Source: Penelope pileata (taxonomy: Eukaryota > Chordata > Aves > Galliformes > Cracidae). From it: DNA of 64,000 nt. Below are positions 55,243 through 64,000 of this stretch, in pieces. A model generated the notes under the pieces. The model searched no databases. It had not been told where the DNA came from and saw only the letters and a program-made list of their open reading frames with translations. The stretch is from positions 736,425 to 800,424 of the forward strand of contig WBMW01001268.1 of the NCBI GenBank assembly GCA_013396635.1. Reading direction: 5' to 3'. A program made the translations under genes and the position numbers. Position 1 is the first letter of the stretch. Every line of letters begins with the position of its first letter.

Positions 55243-55530
55243 GAGAATCACAGGAGTTGGAAGGGACCTCTGGAGACCATCAAGTCCAACCCCCCTGCTA
55301 AGGCAGGTTCCCTACAGTAGGTTACACAGGTAGGTGTCCAGACGGGTCTCGAATATCTCCAGAGAAGGAGATGCCACAGCCTCTTTGGGTAGCCTGTTTG
55401 AGTGCTCTGTCACCCTCCCAGTTTTTTCTCATGTTCATATGCAACTTCCTGTGTCCTAGTTTGTGCCTGTAGCCTCTTGTCCTGTCACCGGCTACCAGTG
55501 ACCGTATCTTTTCATGGCAGAAGAGCTTCC
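55243..55530 (-). mobile_element. CR1 LINE 3' UTR fragment
   Basis: Complement of CR1: AGAATCACAGGAGTTGGAAG, GGACCTCTGGAGACCATCAA, CCCCCCTGCTAAGGCAGGTT, GTCTCGAATATCTCCAGAGA and CTTGTCCTGTCACCGGCTAC. Its wording matches the type at 52650 (CTGGAGATATT, AGGGAACCTG), not the type at 25368. Confidence 0.9.
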
Positions 55531-57535
55531 AACAAACGGGCAATTTCAAGACAGGATCTTTAATGGAAGACTGCTATATGGCACGCTAACTTTGGTCTTT
55601 GCCCAGACTAAAACCGTGGTAGGTCAGGTGCATACAAACGCTCTGTCTCCTTCCTGCAGGTGACCTACATTTCCTTTGCTGCCAGTATGGGATCAGTAGT
55701 ACCTCTTATCATTCCTTATGACAGCAGAATAGCACCAGTAAAAGTATATAGCATCCTGTAAGATATTCAGCAATATCGGTCACTGTAACCTCCACGTCAG
55801 ACAAACCTTTCTTCCCCAGCTCTGCTCTATTAACAAATAAATTGTTTCCTTCTCCCCATCCCCTCTTTCTTCAAGTATACACAAACACACATATATCCAC
55901 ACACACATTTTCCCTTCCTTTGACAGAGCCTCAGCATTCTTATTTAGAGAAGCATTGCAAAGACTTCAAAGTTTTTTTTAGTTCTGATACAATAGTCCCA
56001 GAAGCATTAATAATGTTTCCAGAAGAACACAATACAAAATGATCTACTTCTGTAAATGAGACAATCTGAGTTTCTAGCAGAGAGCAGCTTCCAAAGACTT
56101 CTAACATTACTGCTAGAAGCTTATGGAGTTTTTTTCCAAAATTGTATTCAACTAAGGATGAGTGCCCTGTCATGAACTGCAAGGCTTTCATGGCCTTATA
56201 AACTTTTATAGCTGCAACTTCTGACAACTGGGGATTTTTTTTATTTGCATATAAGCAAGAGAAGAGGATGAAGTGGTAAATAAATTCACTTTGTTGAAAG
56301 CCTTTAGGAAAAGAGAAGTAAAGCTGCAGACTTGTGTGGGAAGCTAATAAAATGAGAGCACAGCAACTGCAGTGCAATGACACAAAAGATTAACAGGCTC
56401 TCAGCAAGAACTTGCTTTCCTCGAGGTATGAAGTTCTTGCATCCTAAACACATATAGAGAAATATTCACATAAGGAAATTGCTATGTACCATATACACAC
56501 CCATTCATCTGTAGGGTCCCCAGTGCTTAAAGCTGATACAGAGATGACATAGGTAAGAATAAGTACTTCCCATAATGGAGCCTATACAGAGCAACACGCG
56601 CATTAACTATCTGTTCTTAAAGAACAAAAAAAACCAAGAAAACAAAAACAGACAAAATCCAGACAGTTAAAATTTTTGACAACACATTCCTGGGAGTTTC
56701 ATTAAATTGAGAAGGGTAGTTTTCTGGATAAGCGCAAGAGTGAAAGCTCACATATTGCAGCTGAAAACCCACATTTTCTCACCAATTTTCTATGTGATCT
56801 CAATCAAGTCTCTTAGCTTTTCCTGTGACTACTTTCCTGAGGTGTAGTCACAGGGTTACGCAAGCCACATTCTCATAGAGATGAGCTATGCTGCTTGCTC
56901 CTTTTTGATAGGTTTTAGGTCACTGTACCTTCTTTTCATTACACTGCAAATCTCAATCTCTGGCTACCGCACAGGAACAGAAAAAAAAAAAAATCAGCTA
57001 AAATTACTGCCAAGCCATAACAAACATGGGTTCTTACAAAACCATCCATGTCCACCAAGCACCAGCTTCAGATATTTTCAGGTGTTCCTTTTATTCATAG
57101 CTATCTTACATCTAGCCACTCCTGCAGCATCTAGATCTCCCCTTCAGCAGGCGAAGATCCAGACAGATAAGCTCTACATAGCTGTAGAATAACAGGAAGT
57201 GGCTAAAAATGCCACAATTGCAATCCTGTGACATGTTTGATCTGTAAATCTGTGTTCTAACTGAAAAAACACCTATTAAAAAGACTAATTCCAATACTGT
57301 GCCTAGAAATCACAAATTTAACACAAGTCTCATGACAGTTTTCTTAAAAACTCAGCACCCTGAGGCATATTTGGGCCTCCCAGCTTCCATGTGTCCAGCT
57401 CTTGTGGTTAAAGAGAAAAGCGCATCTCAACAACCTGAATTTCATAAAGCAAATGAAAATGATCCAGCTGTATTTATTTAATCCAATTATGCTTAAACTA
57501 ATCTTACAATTTTGGGGGAATGGAAGGAGCTGAAG

Positions 57536-57651
57536 CATTGGACGGGACTTTGGGCAACCTGATCTAACAGAAGGTAGCCCTGCTCACAGCAGGTGAGATG
57601 GAACCAGATGATCTTTAAGGTTCCTTCAACCCAAACCATTCTATTATTCTG
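57536..57651 (+). mobile_element. CR1 LINE 3'-end fragment
   Basis: GGACTTTGGGCAACCTGATC, then a degenerate GTAGCCCTGCTCACAGCAGG, ACCAGATGATCTTTAAGGTT and CCCAAACCATTCTATTATTC. About 115 terminal bases remain. Confidence 0.88.
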
Positions 57652-58221
57652 TTTTCTTCTTAGCACCTGGAGAAGTCAGCACTGCTCACAATATTCCAAT
57701 ATATACATAAGTTTGTGTTTTCCCTTAGTAGTTTTATTGTATCATTGTAAATAAATAAGTTCTCCTTTATCCTAAGTAGAAATCCCCATCAAAAATTTGC
57801 GGGGCATCTCTCTGACCCAACTTTGACAATCTTGTGGTCTTTGTTGGCTTGGCTTTGAGTGTGCAGCTAAGTATGTGTTCACACACAATCACAACAATAC
57901 ATTCACATATGCAGAGAAAAACCAAATAGGAATGGGAAAGAATGGTATTTTCTGACTGTATATCAAGAACGTTTACATCTTTCCAAAATGTCACTTGTTT
58001 CTTCTTTCTCATCTGTGAACAACTTTGACAGACAAATCAACAGTATCATAAGGTTACAGATGCAAATACCAGCAAACTAAGTTCTTAACAGGAGTACAGA
58101 GAAGCTCATGGAGATCAAGAAGATACAGTTAAAGCTTTTGGATCCACATACTTTGAGCAATGCTCTTCTACTCCTCTCACAATGCATTAGCACAGTAGTA
58201 ATCCTCAATCTGTACAATAGA

Positions 58222-58750
58222 TGCCTTAGTTTCTAACAGAAGTTACGCTTCTCGTAGTGTCTAGTATGAATTTATCTTGTACCTCCGAGATACTGATAAC
58301 ATCCTGACAGTGTTGAGCGGAGCCGAGGACATAACTCACTTCCGCATTCCTCTGCCAGTGAAATAGTTAAGGGGGGCATAAGGAGCTGGGAACTGGGAGG
58401 GGACAGGACCAGGGCAGCTGACCCAAACTGACCAAAGAGCTATTCCATCCCATATAACATCATGTGATTGGTTTGGGGGGTTTCCAGGTTCTCTTCGTTA
58501 CGGAAGGGGCTAGCCGGGAGGAAGGGTCACCAGTGGCTGTGAGCCCTTGCTCTGTGTATCCTCTTTGTGTATATATATATGTACTGTTATTTCTTTTGTT
58601 CTCTTTACTATTTTAGTAAATAGCATTTATCTCAACCCACGCATTTTACTGCATCTCTCTCTACTTCTCTCCCCCGTCCCATTTGGGGAGGGGGGAGGGT
58701 GAGTGACTAACTGTGTGGAACTCAGCTATCTGCTAAGTCAAACCATAACA
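58222..58750 (+). mobile_element. Solo LTR of an avian ERVL-type endogenous retrovirus
   Basis: It begins TGCCTTAGTTTCTAACAGAA and ends CTGTGTGGAACTCAGCTATC then TGCTAAGTCAAACCATAACA. That end closely follows the avian ERVL LTR terminal pattern (CTGTGTGG...AAACCACGACA). A TATA-like run at 58571-58584 and the C-rich TCTCCCCCGTCCC block before the end are usual for this LTR class. No gag, pol or env lies beside it, so it is a solo LTR left by recombination. Target-site duplications are not clear. Confidence 0.75.
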
Positions 58751-59536
58751 ATGGCTCAGTATTATATCAAACATGTAACTGAGAGGGGGGAGTACTGCTC
58801 CAAACTCCTCAATGTCTGGGGCTGACAGTATCCCAGAACTCATGCTGCCACTCTCTGCAAGAAGGTACAGACTCTGCTGTCATCTCCTAGCTGATCAAAA
58901 ATCATGTTGAAAAAAACAACCAACTGAACTTTAAATTAATTTGGCTAGTGCCACTGGCAAAATGTCTCATCTCCCACACACCATAAACCACAGAGAGGCA
59001 AGGAGAGCGAGAGAGAGAAAGGAAATACACCCTGGAAAGACAGATGGGAAGATGAAAGTGTTGTGGACTAACACTGATATTAATATGCGTCATCTATCCC
59101 TGCTCTCAATCAATTATCCCCTGGCCAGAACAGATATCACTAAGGGAAATAGCTTCCAGGGCTTCCCTATTCCTTACCTCATCATATCCCTCCACAAATA
59201 TGAATTTCTACTCTGAATACACAGTTTATCATGAAACTACTAAAATGTGATTCAGTTTACGATGGCAATGAGCACAAATTACTGTGCTCAGATGATATTT
59301 CAAACACTGCATGTTTAACCCACAGTTCCAAGAAGAGTGCAACTCTCGTTGCCACTGTAATATACACAACATCAGCTAGGTAGGAATAATGACCAAAAGA
59401 AGTGAAAATTGAGAAATCAAACTGTCAACACATGTCTCATCATGACCCCAAAACATACCTACATCTGAACAGTCATTCTGCACAACACAATACATCTCAA
59501 GAGCTTACAAGACATCACAACATTTTCCTATCCTAC

Positions 59537-59647
59537 CTGGCTCTGTACAGTTCTTTTCTTCATGTGTCCCATTAGGTGATGCCATCAATCTTCTTTTCCT
59601 CCATGTCTCTGACGAAACAGGCCTGTGTGCAATACTCGATTCTTGGC
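59537..59647 (-). CDS. SLC24A4: SLC24A4 coding exon 2: extracellular N-terminal linker
   Basis: Found by searching downstream of exon 1 for the conserved N-C-T-(D/E)-P end of the linker. The acceptor is TTTCATATAG and the donor CCAG|GTAGGA. The 111 bases enter and leave in phase 1, joining as LG|QESS... and ...NCTEPA|INEF. It encodes residues 53-89. Two N-glycosylation sequons are visible: N78-G-T and N85-C-T. A basic RKRR motif sits at 69-72. Length and landmarks (ETWRKRRLMA...NGT...NCT) match NCKX4. Because 111 is a multiple of three, skipping this exon would keep the frame. Confidence 0.93.
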
Positions 59648-61813
59648 CTATATGAAACAGAAAGAGGTTATACTCACTGTCACTGAATTTTTCCTCTATT
59701 ATCTTAACAGGACTTTATGCCCCACTAGTCGGGGTCATGAGCGGACCATTGGTATCGGTATGTGAAAGCAGCAAAATGAAGGTGTAACTGTGGCACACAC
59801 CGACACATGTATGCCAGGTGCTCCCAGCTACCAAGGGTGAAATTAGCTAGGAAGGTGTGTAGTCTGAGCTATCAGCACTTTCTGGCTGAGTACCTGGCTG
59901 TGACCCACAACAGGAAAATAATTCTGCAGCAAATGCTGAAACCTGTACCTGTGAAATTCAACACTTACATATCCTATAGATGAAACCAGCCCAGCTATGC
60001 TGACATGAACAATCACATTTTCATTTAGTCATCTGCACTTGCAGATATTACATCAATGATTTCTTAAAAATAAAAGCGCATATTTCCAAGGTCCAGTTAT
60101 ACTTCAGCTTAATCCAAACCAGGGGCTGGTCTTTTCAGCATTGGGTGTACTTGGTAATATCAATCCCTGCATAATTTGTTGGGGAAAATGAAAAATAACA
60201 GCATCGTAAATCCCCACAAGTCTTAAGAAAGACAAATTTATTTAGAAACCGGGGGAGCTTTTGTCTAAACTGATATTCCAGAAACAATCTCCATGGAACT
60301 TACTGAATACAGTGCATAAGGTGCACTTGTGATAATGCAGGGTACACGATCACAACCACAGGAAAAGCACAACCCCTTAACTAAATTGCTTCCACTTCAA
60401 GCTTGTCTATTTCAAATGAATTATAACAACAAAACTCTTCCATGCCTGATCTTAGAATTTATATTCAGTCACCATGGAATGCCTGTGGCTTGCTACAGTG
60501 ACTCTTGCAAAAAAATCTAGCTTGGAAAGTTAGTTTGGCTAGAGTATTTGCTAAAATAGTCTGCTGCCACAATTATAAGAAACAGAGAACAGATGGCCAG
60601 TGCTTATGGATACAATATACTGTAAACTAGCTGGCTAAAAAAAAAACCTACCTGATACAGCATACCATCAAAAATCAGGTTATCAGGGATTTAGCTGATA
60701 ACCAAGGAGATTAAAAACTTTCATTAGTCATGACATTTTTCACGCAAGACCGAAAAAACCTCTGGAAACCCTTCATCTGCAACAAAGACCTCAAACTGTG
60801 TAAACATAACGATACCCAATCAGCTGCCTCCACAGACCGGTACATTTATGCAAATTTCTAGCTACTGTAAGAAAAAAGTCATAGTCACGACAAACAGTTC
60901 CACATAAAGCAAGAGTATACTCTGATACCACAATTTTAAAAAATGTAGAAAGATTTAAGACAAGCTATATGCTAACACAGCTGATATATGATGTAGTTTA
61001 GTGCCTAGATACAGGGCACTAAACTCTTACATGGATGGCTTGTTGCCATCCTCAGTGCATCCCAAACATCACAGGCAGCAATTTGAGCACAAGAGCCTTA
61101 GGAAGTATGAAAAGTTCCACTACATTTTTCTTCCTAAAGCACCCATTTCACCTTCGACTTCAATTTAAGCAGATGATCCACTCTTATTTCCCTTACATGA
61201 AACACAGAGATGGGATCTGGGCTTAGTTTGATTTTGTTTTTAAATCGTCAGGGAACCTTGGCAGTCCAACACGGGGCCCATGTGGTGTCTCCCAGGTGTT
61301 GGGCTCCCTGTCTGAGGGCTGCAGGGCACGGGGAGAGTCTGAAGTTGTATCGCTACAGCCCCAAATGGGCCAGCAGGTACAAAAACAAACAAACAACAAC
61401 CAGAGCAATGCAATTGATTATAAATGCATCAGTTTACCAAAACGGCACTTGCACAAAGGACGCAGCAGACTCTATAAAATATGAGGTCAGCACTGTTCCT
61501 TGCCTACGGCACAGAATTTAGTCAATCCCGGACTGCCACCGAGGGGAGTTTGGAGAGAGAAGATGGAGAGAAGCAGCCGCCGTAGCCGTACAGCCACAGG
61601 TGACAGACGGAGGGCGGCCCCGGAGCTGCCGGGGAGGACGCGGCTCCGGTGCAGCGCGGCCGAACCGCCCCGGGGCCGCCCCCGCGGTCCCCGCTCGCTG
61701 CCGACCCGGAGCCCCGCGCCCCCCGCCCGGCGCTTCTCCCGAGGAACCCGCGCCGCTCCTCCGTCCGCCGGGGTGTTCCCTCCGAGCGGCTCGGGCCGGG
61801 AAGGGCAACTCAC
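59648..61813 (-). other. SLC24A4 intron 1
   Basis: A GT-AG intron of 2166 bases from the donor CTGG|GTGAGT to the acceptor CATATAG. Its 5' end lies inside the CpG island; the rest is AT-rich. I recognise no repeat or coding sequence in it. Confidence 0.88.
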
Positions 61814-62720
61814 CCAGCCCGGAGAGCAGGCTGGACATGCACCAGGCGAAGAAGAGGATGGCGCAGATGAAGCCCAGCTGCTGCAACAGCATCTCCCGCC
61901 TCCTGCGAACTTTCCTCAGCATCAGCAGCATGGTCTTGGGGCGGCCGAGCGGCGCCGCGGGCAGCTCCATGGGGCCGGGCAGCTCCACGGGGCCGGGCCG
62001 GCGCGGGGCTGCGGAGCGGGGCTCAGCGCTGCCGCCTGCCCGCGGGCGGCTCCATGGCGCGGGGAGAAGCCGCTGCCCGGCGCCTCGAGTCGGCGGCAGC
62101 GAAGCAGGGAAGCAGCGGAGACGGGCGGGGAGGGCGGCCCGGGGAGGGGGCGAGGCGTCGCGTTCAGGGGCCGGGCCGAGCCCCGCTACCCACACGCACC
62201 ATGGCCAGGAGCGACTGCGAGTCAGCGCCGGGGCGCGGCAGCATCCACCGGCCCCCGCCCGCGCGGACAAGTGCGAAGCGGAGCCCCTCCTTCCCGCCCT
62301 CGGCGGCCGCTGGGCGCAGTAACCGGCGCCGCGGGAGTCGCTGCCCCGCGCTGAGCAGCGCCAAGCGGGCACTCAGCCCCAGCGGGTAACAGCCCCGCCG
62401 AGCTCCCGGCCCGGCCCACCCCTCTCCGGCAACTTTCTGGGTGCTCCCCGTGCACCCATGGCAACGCGCTACCGCCTCCCAGGGGAGGGCGGGGAATGGA
62501 GCGGCCAAATTAATCGTCTCCCCCGGGAGGGGCGGGAGCGGTTGCTCTCCGTGCCGTGAGGAGGGGCTGCACGCGGGCCGGGCTCGCGCCGCCTCTGGGC
62601 GGCCGTTGGAGCGGAGCATTGGGCTGAGGGGACGGTGCCGGGGTGATGGGGTGCCCTGTGCCTTGGGGTACGCGGCTGGAGCCAGGGGCGTGCCTTGGGG
62701 AGGTGGGAAGCGGCATTTCC
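61590..62720. promoter_or_regulatory. CpG island and probable SLC24A4 promoter
   Basis: A sharp change to very GC-rich, CpG-dense sequence spans exon 1 and about 750 bases upstream of its start codon; flanks are AT-rich. Two GC boxes that could bind Sp1-type factors are GGGCGGGG at 62123-62130 and GGGGCGGG at 62529-62536. I see no convincing TATA box, as usual for CpG-island promoters. The transcription start cannot be placed from sequence alone; it probably lies between about 62000 and 62450. Confidence 0.8.
61814..61970 (-). CDS. SLC24A4: SLC24A4 coding exon 1: start codon, basic cytoplasmic tail and signal-anchor segment
   Basis: This exon encodes residues 1-52 plus the first base of codon 53. 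It starts MELPAAPLGRPKT, then MLLMLRKVRRRREML, then a hydrophobic run from about residue 32 to 51 that serves as a signal peptide or signal anchor in NCKX proteins. The donor is CTGG|GTGAGT. The ATG at 61970-61968 is chosen because it lies in the CpG island just before the conserved basic block. Its context has C at -3 but G at +4. An alternative is the in-frame ATG at 61931-61929 (residue 14), with A at -3. The frame stays open upstream to an ATG at 62372, but that stretch is GC-rich and looks like 5' UTR. Confidence 0.9.
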
Positions 62721-62750
62721 CTGCTCCTCGCCGTACATAATTTGCGCTGC

Positions 62751-64000
62751 AAGGACAGCACGGAGGTATTCAGGGCATCAGACCAGACCGAGTGGCCCAT
62801 TTTGTGGGACGGCGACTAGTCCCAGGCTGTCCCCACGCTGACTGCTTTTTAACTATAATTTGATATGTAATCAAGCGGTCACCATTGCCCAACGAGAACG
62901 TTGCTGGGGATTTCCTATAGCAGCACTGCGGTGGGTTCTGCATGCCCTCAGCGCACCCAGGGTGCCCCTATGCTGCAGGCACGCACACGGAGCGTTAACT
63001 CTTCTGCCCTTCCTGAGGCAGCGTTTGGTTTTGCAGTTTGGTTTCACATGTGTCCCCCCAGATCCCTGCCCCTCTACTTCAGAACATGTAATGTTTCATA
63101 TCTGCCATTATTTCTGATTATGTCATTATTAAAATACTAATAAAAATACCCTACAAAAGCAAATCTTCATGCACAAAATATCGCTGATCCTCTGTGTTTC
63201 CCCTTCCTCCTGCAAATGCATGTTTATTTTCTTTTCTTTTTGTTTATTAACTATTTCTGCCACAGTGTGAGGCACTGTCAAAGCGCTTGGGGTGCTGCAG
63301 GACAGACCCAATGCAAAGTGGCTCCCGGCTGCTGCCCAGGTGTCCCAGTGCTGAGGGACTGCTCAGGCTGGAGAATCAGGACAGCAGCTGTCTGAGCCTC
63401 CTTGCTTGCTTGCATGCACAGAGCTGCAGAAATTTGAGCCTCACCTTTTCAAGCGGAGAGGGTGCATAGACTCTGGTGGGCCTTTGACTTCCTGATTTAC
63501 GCTGAGGCAGGAAAACAACTGCACATTAGAAGAGTGGCACTGTGACGCTACAGTCTTTAATTCCCTTTACAGCTGCTGAGAGAGCAGAAGTGACAGCAGG
63601 CTACAAAGAATGTAGAAGACTACAAGCCAGTTTGTGCCCGTTACTTCTCTCCATGGCTGTGCAGAAAATCTCCCAGTTGAAACCAAGAATAGTGAAAGCC
63701 ACCCCTGACCAGAACAACCTGCAGTCTAATTAGGCAGCAGAGCCACAGGGATCTGAATTAAGGGCCCTTTTAACACCTAATTCTGTAGTAGCTCTTCTCA
63801 CTTAGGTAACTTAGTCTAGTAAGATAACTGCAACTGAAGCCTCCTAGCTCAGGACAACTATTTACAGTATGCATTTGTTCATCAAAGACCTTTAAGCTCC
63901 TCTGCAGTGTTGAGTTAGCCTTGTCAGCAGAGATACTACTGCATGGTTGGGTGCCACTGCGGCCCTTCACAGCTATCATAATGCCTAAGCACTAATTATT
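62751..64000. other. Upstream flank of SLC24A4, no gene recognised
   Basis: Moderately AT-rich sequence beyond the CpG island. Open frames up to about 85 codons occur but none resembles a known protein or is framed by convincing splice sites. No CR1 is recognised here. Confidence 0.6.

Larger units (their letters stand above)
10686..59536 (-). other. SLC24A4 intron 2, about 48.9 kb
   Basis: Bounded by the donor CCAG|GTAGGA at 59536 and the acceptor CTGTTTCAG at 10686. It contains the CR1 and LTR fragments listed separately. Between them (for example 14.6-22.2, 25.6-32.3, 40.3-48.4 and 48.5-51.9 kb) is unique AT-rich sequence with short homopolymer and AT runs. No open frame there is longer than about 160 codons, none resembles a known protein, and none is flanked by in-phase splice sites. 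I see no nested gene. Confidence 0.9.
1..61970 (-). other. SLC24A4: SLC24A4 gene (NCKX4 exchanger), 5' half, ten coding exons, continues past base 1
   Basis: NCKX4 is a plasma-membrane exchanger that uses the inward sodium gradient and outward potassium gradient to move calcium. Ten minus-strand exons join in phase to give 301 complete codons. The order is: signal-anchor segment (about residues 32-51), extracellular linker (53-105), a first membrane segment (about 107-132), the alpha-1 repeat (about 145-202), two further membrane segments (about 215-232 and 238-256) and the start of the cytoplasmic loop. I chose SLC24A4 over SLC24A3 and SLC24A2 because of the basic KVRRRREML start, ITHGDVGVG in the alpha-1 repeat, SSTPELFASV, and RDSVYYTISV after it, as I recall NCKX4; NCKX3 has ITKGDVGVG. 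About half the expected protein (roughly 600 residues) is present. The remaining loop exons and alpha-2 repeat are outside the window. Confidence 0.95.

Noticed and set aside
58222..58360. The frame SNRSYASRS...EDITHFR seen in both LTR copies was considered as a conserved coding exon
   Set aside because: Both copies begin at the LTR terminus and one continues to a typical LTR end, so the similarity is explained by the shared mobile element.
61500..62372. Long overlapping open frames of 240-284 codons on both strands in the CpG island
   Set aside because: GC-rich sequence has few stop codons. The products are low-complexity Arg/Ala/Gly/Pro proteins on both strands at once. Only the minus-strand part matching NCKX4 (61970-61814) is supported.

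Overview
The window is vertebrate nuclear DNA, almost certainly from a bird and probably a galliform close to chicken. The evidence is many CR1 LINE fragments of avian type on both strands, pieces of an avian ERVL-type LTR, long AT-rich introns, and one compact CpG island at a promoter. There are no prokaryotic operons and no CRISPR array, and I recognised no tRNA or rRNA gene.

One protein-coding gene explains almost the whole window: the 5' half of SLC24A4, encoding NCKX4, a potassium-dependent sodium/calcium exchanger. It lies on the minus strand. I assembled ten coding exons by finding GT/AG splice sites whose phases join perfectly (904 coding bases, 301 complete codons plus one base). From 5' to 3' they are 61970-61814, 59647-59537, 10685-10609, 9551-9477, 7715-7631, 5604-5501, 4763-4689, 2694-2669, 1952-1899 and 830-691. 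Together they encode an N-terminal signal-anchor segment, a glycosylated extracellular linker, the complete alpha-1 ion-binding repeat, the rest of the first membrane cluster and the start of the large cytoplasmic loop. The rest of the loop, the alpha-2 repeat and the C-terminus lie beyond base 1.

Layout from left to right: 1-10.7 kb holds eight closely spaced exons separated by introns of 0.7-2 kb. From 10.7 to 59.5 kb is one intron of about 48.9 kb, with CR1 fragments, LTR pieces, simple repeats and much unique AT-rich sequence. From 59.5 to 62.4 kb are exon 2, a 2.2-kb intron, exon 1 and the CpG-island promoter. From 62.7 to 64 kb is upstream flank with no gene I can support.

I found no clearly new biological system. 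The most interesting points are a 26-base coding exon, an exon 9 acceptor with a weak GAG end behind a 23-base pure poly-T tract, a possible 9-base micro-exon near the left edge, a dibasic RKRR site in the extracellular linker, an open reading frame running upstream of the probable start codon, and two inverted LTR fragments, one of them ending exactly at the only ambiguous base in the window.
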